Shown one piece after another: positions 7,603-14,623 of a DNA stretch of 38,245 nt. How positions within the stretch are numbered: position 1 is the first letter of the stretch; every line of letters begins with the position of its first letter. The notes beneath the pieces were generated by a model that saw only the letters and a program-made list of their open reading frames with translations, did no database searches and was not told the DNA's origin. The translations under genes and the position numbers were made by a program. The stretch lies in NCBI GenBank assembly GCA_002342685.1, contig DDQN01000091.1:1-38245 (forward strand), given 5' to 3'. This stretch comes from Vibrio sp. UBA2441 (GTDB taxonomy: Bacteria; Pseudomonadota; Gammaproteobacteria; Enterobacterales; Vibrionaceae).

Positions 7603-8037
7603 TTACTGAAATTGACTGACGACAGTTAACGTCTGTGTATCGAACTGTGACGTCTTTAGGTGACTGGTGAACGCCTTAAGCCAGCTAATAAAGAGTGACT
7701 GCACCTCAGGCCGATTGAGCTCGCATCGTTGGATGTCTGGTTGATAGAACCATTGATATTTGAAGTTGAAGTACAGTGCTACATCAACGCTCTCGGCTTC
7801 TGGTGTGGGGTAATCAAAAGAAGCGATAAACCGCACTTCCCAAGGCTCATTAGTGTTAGCTCGTTCAAGCTGTACCTCTACAGGCTGTATCCCGCTTCGG
7901 TTGCGATAGAAGCTTGCGACCTTAAGGTTAAGTGCCACTCGTTTTGTTTCAGTAGGGATGTCATATTGCTCAATCAAGAGCTCGATAAGCTGGTGGAAGA
8001 GGTCGAGTTTGAAATTACGTTTGATAACACGATTCAT
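7603..8037 (-). CDS. Second, diverged DUF2787-like protein
   Basis: 144 residues from the ATG at 8037, which has a GAGAGG ribosome-binding site and overlaps the radC stop codon in an ATGA arrangement; this decides the start against an in-frame TTG two codons upstream. It shares with its downstream neighbour the plan LKVASFYRNRSGIQPVEVQLER, W.VRFIASFDYP, then a Phe/Tyr-rich strand, where the neighbour has RDTTYSAEAGGYHPVEIAL and W.ILYITDFAY. The two are probably old paralogues. Function unknown; translational coupling to radC suggests they act together. Confidence 0.7.
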   Translation of the reverse strand: MNRVIKRNFKLDLFHQLIELLIEQYDIPTETKRVALNLKVASFYRNRSGIQPVEVQLERANTNEPWEVRFIASFDYPTPEAESVDVALYFNFKYQWFYQPDIQRCELNRPEVQSLFISWLKAFTSHLKTSQFDTQTLTVVSQFQ

Positions 8038-8510
8038 AGCCAACCTCTCTCAGCAAAGGACACGCAAGTTTCACCAATAACGAAGTGGTCGAGTACTCGC
8101 ACATCAATTAGTGCTAAAGAATCCTTTAATCGATTGGTAATGCGTTTGTCAGCTTGTGATGGCTCAGCAACGCCTGAAGGGTGGTTATGGGCGAACATAA
8201 CCGCAGCGGCATTGTGTTCTAGTGCGAGCTTAACAACTTCTCTAGGGTAGATACTGGCAGCATCAATCGTCCCAAAGAACAACTCATTAAACTCGATAAG
8301 TCTATGCTGATTGTCCAGTAGCATGACGGCAAAAACTTCTCGTTCATAGTTTCCTAACTTGTACTTCAGGTAGTCTTTGGTTGCGGTTGGATTGCAGAAC
8401 GCATCTCCTCTCAGGTATTTCTCCGCGATGATTTCAGCGGCTTTCTCAAGTACTTGATGGGCTGATACAGGCCCTTGAAATGAATAGTGTCGATTACTTA
8501 AATCGTGCAT
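8034..8510 (-). CDS. radC: RadC-family JAB/MPN-domain protein
   Basis: 158 residues. The start at 8510 is chosen for its AGGAG ribosome-binding site 8 nt upstream; the frame extends 33 residues further without support. It shows the JAMM-type signature: Glu in YEREVF (about E58), HNHPSG at 108-113 and a downstream S..D (D121). This is the short single-domain RadC of mobile elements (compare YfjY, YkfG, YeeS of E. coli), lacking the helix-hairpin-helix part of the chromosomal form. The domain would bind zinc; the biological role is unsettled, and a direct DNA-repair role is doubted. First gene of the radC-DUF2787-DUF2787 operon, divergent from the first alpA. Confidence 0.9.
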   Translation of the reverse strand: MHDLSNRHYSFQGPVSAHQVLEKAAEIIAEKYLRGDAFCNPTATKDYLKYKLGNYEREVFAVMLLDNQHRLIEFNELFFGTIDAASIYPREVVKLALEHNAAAVMFAHNHPSGVAEPSQADKRITNRLKDSLALIDVRVLDHFVIGETCVSFAERGWL

Positions 8511-8678
8511 ATAGAAACTCCTGTTAGTGGGTATACGCACTTGGATGATATGTACATGAAATTTCTTTGAATCGACTTTTAACTGAGGTGATGTAAAGCG
8601 TGGACTCACTGAGACCTTCTCGGACTTTTTTTACTGGCTGCCCTTCATCTTTGAACGATAGAGATGAGGGACATCACA

Positions 8679-8888
8679 ATGAATATTCGATTAATCCGTT
8701 TGAAAGAAGTCATGCACGTAACCGGACTGGCGAGAGCCACCATCTACAAATACATGGATGAAGGAACTTTTCCGAAAAGCGTTCCATTAGGTGGTAGGGC
8801 GGTAGCATGGGAAGAGAGTCAGGTCGAAGACTGGATACTGGAACGATTAAGGGAGCGTGACGAAGGGATAAATGGGGAAGCGGCATGA
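8679..8888 (+). CDS. AlpA-family regulator, first copy
   Basis: 69 residues starting MNIRLIRLKEVMHVTGLARATIYKYMDEG-type helix-turn-helix, followed by FPKSV.LGGRAVAW.ESQVEDWI. This is the AlpA/phage excisionase-like MerR-type fold. The ATG at 8679 has a GAGGG ribosome-binding site; an upstream ATG at 8664 has none. In E. coli AlpA activates the integrase gene of CP4-57 and triggers excision. The stop codon overlaps the next start in ATGA, so the following gene is translationally coupled. Confidence 0.9.
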   Translation: MNIRLIRLKEVMHVTGLARATIYKYMDEGTFPKSVPLGGRAVAWEESQVEDWILERLRERDEGINGEAA

Positions 8889-9460
8889 GTCTTCCTAAAT
8901 CCGCGTTTTCGGCCTTCCTGAACCGTTACCCTGAAGCGCTGGTGGTCAAACTGAAGCTCAGGGCATCGGTACAGAAGCAAAGAGAAGGTGACCGCCTAAT
9001 GCACGACTTTCTCTACCGATTGCAAAAGCAGGCGCACCAGTTGAAAAAGCAAGGACATGGCGGCTTTGCTTGCCCAATCTTAGTGAGCTTTAAGAAACTG
9101 ACGGTAGCAGACAGTTCGACACAGTTTCTGGTTGCCGTGACATTTAATCTGAAGGCATTTGGCCGAAAGCTGCCAGACGACATCAAGAAGCAGGTTAAAC
9201 GTTGGGTCCGTATGTCTTGGGCCAGCGTCTTAACGACAGGTAGCCACATGGTGACGCATCTCGTGCTGTTTTCTAAGGGTAAGCCCTTTCTTGGCTTAAG
9301 GTCCGGTAGTCCACAATACCGCGATGCTATCGAAACCATTGAGAGAACCTTTGCTGGTATTGGACCGGATATTACGCACCCTGCCTCACACCGCTTCCAT
9401 CACCTAGAAGGGTTCTACCCTCGTAAGCACAACAAAACACCGATACCTCACAAAGCTTGA
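8885..9460 (+). CDS. Hypothetical protein coupled to alpA
   Basis: 191 residues, strongly basic, overlapping alpA by 4 nt. Residues about 10-60 are helical and Lys/Gln/Arg-rich (SVQKQREGDRLMHDFL, LQKQAHQLKKQGHGG). Residues 60-150 appear beta-rich with hydrophobic strands (FACPILVSFKKL, FLVAVTFNLKAF, HMVTHLVLFSKGKPFLGL). The tail carries a HPASHRFHHLEG cluster of His. I do not recognise a family. A nucleic-acid-binding role is suggested by charge and by coupling to a regulator, but is inference. Confidence 0.7.
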   Translation: MSLPKSAFSAFLNRYPEALVVKLKLRASVQKQREGDRLMHDFLYRLQKQAHQLKKQGHGGFACPILVSFKKLTVADSSTQFLVAVTFNLKAFGRKLPDDIKKQVKRWVRMSWASVLTTGSHMVTHLVLFSKGKPFLGLRSGSPQYRDAIETIERTFAGIGPDITHPASHRFHHLEGFYPRKHNKTPIPHKA

Positions 9461-9564
9461 GTGAAATAGCTTTCTAAGGTTCAGACTAAGCAAGCAAATT
9501 GATGGCTGGGACGTATAGCCAATACTCCCGAACTCACAAAATACATTTCAAAGGACATTTTAAG

Positions 9565-10023
9565 ATGAATGAGGCTTACTCTATTTACGTCAGTATTGCC
9601 ATGAATCAAGACCGTAACAGCGCTATCCGTGGCGGTATCGGATTCTCTGTGTACAACACTCAAGGTTACCTAATAGACACAAATGGTATTCAAGTGCTAC
9701 AGGTAGCGAATAACGCTGAACTGGAACTCTCAGCATTTGTTGAAGCATTGGGTTATGCGCAGGATGGTGATGAAATCTACATTAGTAGTGCGTTTTGCGA
9801 GCGGGGTTATAACGAGTGGTTGGATAATTGGAAATCAAAAGGTTGGCGCAAATTAGATAGAAAACCTGTAGCGAATAGACAGCTTTGGCTACAGGTAGAT
9901 AGCCTGAGGTCTGAGAAGTACGTAGAAGTCTATTTGGAAAAGTTATGTGATGTCGGGCATGAAATGCAAAAGGCCCATGAAGTAGCGAAATCGTGCTTTA
10001 CTGGAGAAGACCCGTTTTACTGA
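9565..10023 (+). CDS. RNase HI-like protein with apparently lost catalytic residues
   Basis: 152 residues from the ATG at 9565 (AAAGGA upstream); the longer form from 9499 lacks a good ribosome-binding site. RGGIGFSVYNTQGYL, NNAELELSAFVEAL and the stretch around GYNEWLDNWKSKGWRKLDRKP followed by NRQLW.QVDSL align well by eye with E. coli RNase HI (GGYGAIL, NNRMELMAAI, then ITQWIHNWKKRGW.TADKKPV). Of the four catalytic acids (D10, E48, D70, D134) only E48 appears kept (E54 here). D10 aligns with Met13, D70 with Ser74 and D134 with a His in AHEVAK. The hybrid-binding helical protrusion is preserved. It may therefore bind RNA-DNA hybrids without cutting. The family is fairly secure; loss of activity rests on a manual alignment. 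Confidence 0.75.
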   Translation: MNEAYSIYVSIAMNQDRNSAIRGGIGFSVYNTQGYLIDTNGIQVLQVANNAELELSAFVEALGYAQDGDEIYISSAFCERGYNEWLDNWKSKGWRKLDRKPVANRQLWLQVDSLRSEKYVEVYLEKLCDVGHEMQKAHEVAKSCFTGEDPFY

Positions 10024-10269
10024 ACCTGCAATAAGAATAAATAGAAAGTGGTTAGCAACCTTACTGCTGTGTAAAGGCTAGTGGTCGTTCAAGTTAAAAT
10101 GACGGAACCAGCCAAAAACCTACCGATTATCCCCTCTGGTGAGTCCGTTCAGCCATTGCCATTTTATCGGAGCGACTTCTAGCTTCTTTGTGGCTGTGGC
10201 AATTGGACGCCCTGATACCCCTAGCTGGGTCTTTAACGCTATAAATGATTTTAAATTAAGGAGAGCATA
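10024..10269. other. Noncoding gap before the second alpA
   Basis: 246 bases with no convincing gene. ATTGCCA (10155-10161) and TGGCAAT (10197-10203) form an inverted repeat 35 nt apart. The end carries a strong AAGGAG ribosome-binding site for the alpA at 10270. It may hold the promoter or operator of that gene. Confidence 0.35.
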
Positions 10270-10473
10270 ATGAAATTCATGAGATTACCTGAGGTGAAAG
10301 AAAAGACAGGCCTAAGTAAATCAGCTATCTACAGTAAGATTAAAGAAGGGGAATTTCCGGTGAGTGTTTCTATTGGTTCAAGAACCGTCGCGTGGCTCGA
10401 AAGTGACATTAACGAGTGGTTGGAATGGCGGGTGCAAGTTCGAGATAGAACTGTAAAGGGTATTTTTGGGTAA
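10270..10473 (+). CDS. AlpA-family regulator, second copy
   Basis: 67 residues: MKFMRLPEVKEKTGLSKSAI starts the helix-turn-helix, followed by YSKIKEGEFPVSV.IGSRTVAWLESDINEWLEWR. It shares the AlpA plan with the copy at 8679 (TGL-turn, EG.FP.SV, R.VAW.ES) but is clearly diverged, so the two are not a recent duplication. Strong AAGGAG ribosome-binding site. Together they probably regulate integrase or excision and backbone genes; alternatively one is acquired from another element. It marks the end of the backbone; cargo starts after it. Confidence 0.9.
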   Translation: MKFMRLPEVKEKTGLSKSAIYSKIKEGEFPVSVSIGSRTVAWLESDINEWLEWRVQVRDRTVKGIFG

Positions 10474-10757
10474 TATGGGGATAATCGTATATTGCTTTGT
10501 TGTTTTTATCAAAGCCGAGGGTTACGGAACGATAGACAGCACCAATACAATAGGCTAGCAGATTATCGGTCGCCTCATGGTCAGAAGGGACGCTTAAGTA
10601 CGTAGCGAGAAGCGTTAGGGCATGATGTGTAGGAGTAGTAGAAAAAATGTTAGTCCTCCTAGTTCTCCCTCTGCGATGCCATGATATTGAACTCTATGGT
10701 TTATTTAACCCTCTGACTAGAATAGAATAAAAAAACTAATTGTTAGGTGGCTTCATT
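10474..10757. other. Noncoding gap before the helicase module
   Basis: 284 bases without a convincing gene. GCTTTG (10494-10499) and CAAAGC (10510-10515) form a small hairpin without a T-run. An AT-rich stretch near 10720-10740 probably contains the promoter of the following operon. Nothing else recognised. Confidence 0.35.
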
Positions 10758-12845
10758 ATGATTGAGTACGTATTCGGTAAGAAAAGTAATCCACAGGCAG
10801 TCGAATGTTTAGTAGAGTGTCTTAGTGCAGTTGAGCTAGAAGGGACGTTGTATGTTGGATATCCGATATTTGATGTGGATGATGATTCTTTATTAACGGA
10901 TGCTTTACTCGTAACGAAAGAACACGGCGTAGTTGCATTCGATTTAACAACGCAAGTAGGTTCTAGTGAGGATGATGTTCTTAACTATCAAGATGATATA
11001 TATCGAGGACTGCTTAAGAGGTTTTTGACAGAGAAACCGTTGGTCATCAGACGTAAGTTAAGTTTTGAGATTGCAATTTTTAGTTTAAGACAGTTACCTG
11101 AAACTGATCTAGATGCTGATATTATCACTCCTGAAGATTTTGAAAATCAATTGATGCCATGTGAGGCAATTAGTGATGAGCAATTCAAACTGATTAATGC
11201 ATCTATTCAAAAAACTTCAGTATTAAAGCCTCAGAAAAAGCGTAATAAAGCAGTAACTGATGGTTCGTATGGAACCATTATGAAACAAATCGAAAAGGAA
11301 ATAGCTAACCTTGATAAGTGGCAAAAAAAGGCTGCAATCGAATCACCAGAGAAGCCTCAACGAATCAGAGGGCTTGCAGGGTGTGGTAAGACAATCATTT
11401 TAGCCATGAAGGCAGCCTATCTGCATGCGTATAATTCAGAACTTAAAATTGCTGTAACCTTTCAATCAAGGGCTCTTTATCAACAGTTTGAAAAGCTCAT
11501 AGAGAAATTTTATTTTCAGCACCTTGCTGATGAGCCTGACAAAGACTTTTTGAAAATTCGTCATGCGTGGGGGAGCTCTCGAGAGGTTGGAATTTATTCA
11601 GAAATTTGTGAACAACTTGGAATTGAACCTTTAAGTTTCTATGCTGCACAGAGCAAGTATGGACAGGATAAAGCCTTTGAAGGAGCATGCCAAGAAGCCT
11701 TGGAAGTTGCAGAAAAAATTTCAACAGAGCCACTGTATGACTATATTTTGATTGATGAAGCACAAGATTTTCCTACATCATTCTTTAAACTTGTATACAA
11801 GTTTACCACCAGTAAAAAGCAAGTTGTTTGGGCGTACGATGAACTGCAAAATTTAGGTGAGTTTGTAATGCAGCCACCCGAAGCATTATTTGGATGCACT
11901 GAGCTAGGTGCTCCTTTAGTAACTTTGGAGAATGAACCAAACAAACCGATGCAAGATATTATGCTACCCATCTGTTATAGAAACCCGCCATGGACGCTAT
12001 CTTTAGCGCTCGCACTAGGTCTTGGTATTTATAGAGAGCAGGGCTTAGTCAGAATGTTTAATGACCCCAGCTTTTGGAAAGATATAGGTTATGAAGTCAT
12101 TGGTGGCAAGTTAGAATTAGGACTACCAGTGCATCTCCAGCGTAGTGCAGAACGTACCCCTGATTACTTCTCTAAGCTATTGATTCCTGAAGATTCAATT
12201 AAGTATGAAAGCTTTAATTCAAAGCAAGATGAAGCTGAGTGGGTCGCTAAGGATATTCAAAGTAGCATTGAAAATAATGAGTTGGATCCAAGTGATGTTT
12301 TAGTCGTGTTCCCGAAGGCTTATACACTAGGTAGTGACAGTGCATTTTTAATGAATGAATTAAGAAAGCGAAATATTAACTGTCATGTTGTTGGTAAGAA
12401 TACCAGTAGGGATATAGTGTTTGTTGATGACTCTATTGCCATTACTCATATTTATAGAGCGAAAGGAAATGAAGCTCCTCTAGTTTATGCCATGGGGGCA
12501 AATTATAGTAATTCTGGCCTTGAACTAGGAAAAAAAAGAAACGCATTGTTTACAGCAATCACTCGAACTAAAGCTTGGGTTCGTATTACAGGTGTGGGCG
12601 ATGAAATGAGAGAGTTGTCTAGGGAAATAAACAAAGTTTTTGAACGTCAATTTCAGTTAGAATTTAATTACCCATCTACAGATAATCTGGCGCAGTTAAA
12701 TACCGCCTATCAAGATAAAACTGATGGTGAGAAGCAAGACTTATATGAAGGATTCAGTCAAATTAAAAAATTGAAAGCTATGTTCGAAAGTGGTGAGCTG
12801 TCAAGAGAGGATATACCTGAAGACCTTAGATCCCTATTTGAGTAA
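10758..12845 (+). CDS. UvrD-like superfamily 1 helicase with degenerate NERD-like N-terminus
   Basis: 695 residues from the ATG at 10758, preferred over 10740 for its AGGTGG ribosome-binding site. Residues about 1-110 hold a TDALLVTKEHGVVAFDL strand pair resembling the NERD/restriction-nuclease core, but the usual E-x-K is replaced by D-L-T, so cleavage is doubtful. Walker A GLAGCGKT lies at 205-212, Walker B LIDEAQDF near 331-338, motif III QVVWAYDELQ soon after, and the C-terminal IYRAKGNEA and ALFTAITRTKAWVRI match motifs V and VI of UvrD/REP-type helicases. It is an ATP-driven DNA or RNA translocase. The next gene starts 6 bp later. Location among defence cargo suggests antiphage function; GajB of Gabija is comparable in class but no GajA-like nuclease is present. 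Confidence 0.8.
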   Translation: MIEYVFGKKSNPQAVECLVECLSAVELEGTLYVGYPIFDVDDDSLLTDALLVTKEHGVVAFDLTTQVGSSEDDVLNYQDDIYRGLLKRFLTEKPLVIRRKLSFEIAIFSLRQLPETDLDADIITPEDFENQLMPCEAISDEQFKLINASIQKTSVLKPQKKRNKAVTDGSYGTIMKQIEKEIANLDKWQKKAAIESPEKPQRIRGLAGCGKTIILAMKAAYLHAYNSELKIAVTFQSRALYQQFEKLIEKFYFQHLADEPDKDFLKIRHAWGSSREVGIYSEICEQLGIEPLSFYAAQSKYGQDKAFEGACQEALEVAEKISTEPLYDYILIDEAQDFPTSFFKLVYKFTTSKKQVVWAYDELQNLGEFVMQPPEALFGCTELGAPLVTLENEPNKPMQDIMLPICYRNPPWTLSLALALGLGIYREQGLVRMFNDPSFWKDIGYEVIGGKLELGLPVHLQRSAERTPDYFSKLLIPEDSIKYESFNSKQDEAEWVAKDIQSSIENNELDPSDVLVVFPKAYTLGSDSAFLMNELRKRNINCHVVGKNTSRDIVFVDDSIAITHIYRAKGNEAPLVYAMGANYSNSGLELGKKRNALFTAITRTKAWVRITGVGDEMRELSREINKVFERQFQLEFNYPSTDNLAQLNTAYQDKTDGEKQDLYEGFSQIKKLKAMFESGELSREDIPEDLRSLFE

Positions 12846-12851
12846 AGTGTT

Positions 12852-13517
12852 ATGGAAATTAGAGATATTCATTTAGTGGAATCAATTAATCGCTTTATTT
12901 TTAATTGGCAGATTAAAGGGTTAGTTCACGATTCTCGTAATCACACCATTTTTAGAAAGTCAGGTGGTTTAAAAGAAGTTACTTGGGGCAATGATGGATA
13001 TATTTTAAAGGATGAAGAGTTTTCGTCAATTTCGGAATACTGTAGCTTGGTTGAAAATAGACAATACTCAATGCTTCTTAGTGACGGCTCGCTATTTCAG
13101 ATCTCGTATACATTAGATCGCTCTACCATCGTAAAGCACCGATTGTGTTGGTATCCTTGTCCAATTCAGGTTGATTCGTATGATCTGGATAGCAGTGATA
13201 TTACGGATATTATTCTAGAGAAAATGAGCCAAGGTGACATAGAGTCCTTTCGATCTAGAAGCCCTCTAAGGTTTGATTATGCGCCAAATCAAGCTACAGA
13301 AGAGCACGCTACAGTTCATATGCATTTAAGTGAGGAAACATGTCGAATTCCGGTAAAGTCACCACTATGTTTAAAAGAGTTTGTAACTTTTATTGTGTTG
13401 AATTTTTATGATGTATTGGTTCAAGATCCTTCCTTATATCAAGAACTAAAAACATGGGGAAGAATAGATACCCTTACTCCGGGACAAAAAAGTCGTTTAC
13501 ACATTAATACCCTCTAA
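12852..13517 (+). CDS. DUF2290-like protein, partner of the helicase
   Basis: 221 residues, 6 bp after the helicase gene, so almost certainly co-transcribed. The C-terminal HMHLSEETCRIPVKSPL followed by F.TFIVLNFYD matches the conserved end of DUF2290 as I remember it (H.HL...CRIPV..PL.P..F..FI..NFY). Residues about 20-120 look beta-rich (ISYTLDRSTIVKHRLCWYPCPI), followed by an LRFDY element. Four Cys and several His are present but no known nuclease or enzyme motif is evident. Function is unknown; pairing with a helicase suggests a two-gene defence module in which this protein may be the sensor or effector. That is inference. Confidence 0.65.
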   Translation: MEIRDIHLVESINRFIFNWQIKGLVHDSRNHTIFRKSGGLKEVTWGNDGYILKDEEFSSISEYCSLVENRQYSMLLSDGSLFQISYTLDRSTIVKHRLCWYPCPIQVDSYDLDSSDITDIILEKMSQGDIESFRSRSPLRFDYAPNQATEEHATVHMHLSEETCRIPVKSPLCLKEFVTFIVLNFYDVLVQDPSLYQELKTWGRIDTLTPGQKSRLHINTL

Positions 13518-13807
13518 TTGCATGATTGTTAGACTAACAACGAAGGAAGTTATCTATCAGTTATGCTTATTGCTATTCATCTCGCTTTTCTATTGTTTTT
13601 TAGATGTGTTAACTGTGTACCATCTTGATATTTATAGTGTTTTTTTAGAGATGGAGCGAAAGCTATGCTATCAACACTGTGGTTGTTAATTTTAATCTGG
13701 AAGCTCCCCCAACCCCTTTCCTCATAAAAGCTAAGTAAAATCGGCTTCTGACTAATCCTCCCTTAGCAATAGTGTCCTTCAATGGCTGACAGGAGTCGCG
13801 TCTGTCA
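13518..13807. other. Noncoding stretch between helicase module and IS66
   Basis: About 290 bases with no convincing gene. TTGTTAG and CTAACAA (13526-13540) form a palindrome just after the DUF2290-like gene. TGACAG (13787-13792) and CTGTCA (13802-13807) form an inverted repeat directly next to the IS target duplication. Confidence 0.4.
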
Positions 13808-13815
13808 TATTAATC
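13808..13815. repeat. Target-site duplication of IS66, left copy
   Basis: TATTAATC here is repeated exactly at 16198-16205. IS66-family elements make 8-bp duplications. Confidence 0.9.
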
Positions 13816-13895
13816 GTAAGCGCGCCATAAACCCCGCATTCTAATCTTTCAGCGCGAAGAATAAGATCAACTCTCCAACCCAAAGGAGAGTTGAA

Positions 13896-14213
13896 ATGGC
13901 AAAACGACGCACCAACCTAGAATGGCAATCACTGTTTGAACAATATGAAAGCAGCAGTGTTACCCAACGCGCTTTTTGCGAAGAGCATGGACTGAGTTTA
14001 TCCACGTTCTTCGCCAAGCGGCGTCAACTCCAAACAGTAAACCAATCGGAATCTGTCGGATTTGTTAGAGCCGAAATCGTTGAAAAGACAACCAAGTACC
14101 AGGCGCAGATAGCCACGGCTAACATGACACTTACCATCAATGATGTGGAACTGAGCATTCCTCAAGGTACGCCAGCGACCTATCTTGCTGAACTCATTGG
14201 AGCATTGTCATGA
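13896..14213 (+). CDS. tnpA: IS66 TnpA accessory protein
   Basis: 105 residues with a Trp-x-x-hydrophobic opening (EWQSLFEQYESSSVTQRAFCEEHGLSLSTFF in part), a helix-turn-helix typical of the small IS66 first protein. AAGGAGAG precedes the ATG. It is required with TnpB for IS66-type transposition, although its exact task is not settled. It overlaps tnpB in ATGA. Confidence 0.9.
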   Translation: MAKRRTNLEWQSLFEQYESSSVTQRAFCEEHGLSLSTFFAKRRQLQTVNQSESVGFVRAEIVEKTTKYQAQIATANMTLTINDVELSIPQGTPATYLAELIGALS

Positions 14214-14563
14214 AAGGTATGCTCAGTGCTCCAGACATTTACCTTTATCGTGAAAGCGTCGATTTTAGAAAGTCCATCAACGGTCTTGCCGCGATTATCG
14301 AAAATGACACGGACTTGCCTCTTGGCAACGGTGCGCTGTTCCTGTTTACCAATAAACAGCGTGATAAGATCAAGGTGTTGTATTGGGATAAAACAGGCTT
14401 TGCGCTTTGGTATAAACGCCTTGAAAAAGCCAAGTATAAGTGGCCTTCAAAAGAGAAAAATCAGGTATTTACCCTCTCTCAATTTGAGCTTGATAGACTG
14501 CTTTCAGGCTTCACAATTATCGGCCATGAACCCGTAAAAATAAACTATTTTACAATGAGCTAA
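14210..14563 (+). CDS. tnpB: IS66 TnpB (Orf2) accessory protein
   Basis: 117 residues of the standard IS66 Orf2 type: YLYRESVDFRKSINGLAAII, then LFLFTNKQRDKIKVLYWDKTGFALWYKRLEK. Overlaps tnpA by 4 nt and is followed by a 60-bp gap to tnpC. Length is normal for the family. Needed for transposition; the biochemical role is unknown. Confidence 0.95.
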   Translation: MKGMLSAPDIYLYRESVDFRKSINGLAAIIENDTDLPLGNGALFLFTNKQRDKIKVLYWDKTGFALWYKRLEKAKYKWPSKEKNQVFTLSQFELDRLLSGFTIIGHEPVKINYFTMS

Positions 14564-14623
14564 TCGAGAATCAAGCCCTTATATACCAAGCGTTAACGGC
14601 ACGGTTTTAGTATAATCAATGCC

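Noticed and set aside
7729..8250. Plus-strand frame of 173 codons opposite radC and DUF2787
   Set aside because: It is antisense to two overlapping, well-supported genes and has no recognisable domain.
10024..10269. Integron attC-like site
   Set aside because: The inverted repeat found is only 7 bp and lacks core sites; no integron integrase in the window.
10758..13517. Gabija system (GajA/GajB)
   Set aside because: The helicase is of GajB class, but no OLD-family ATPase-nuclease (GajA) is present, and the partner looks like DUF2290.
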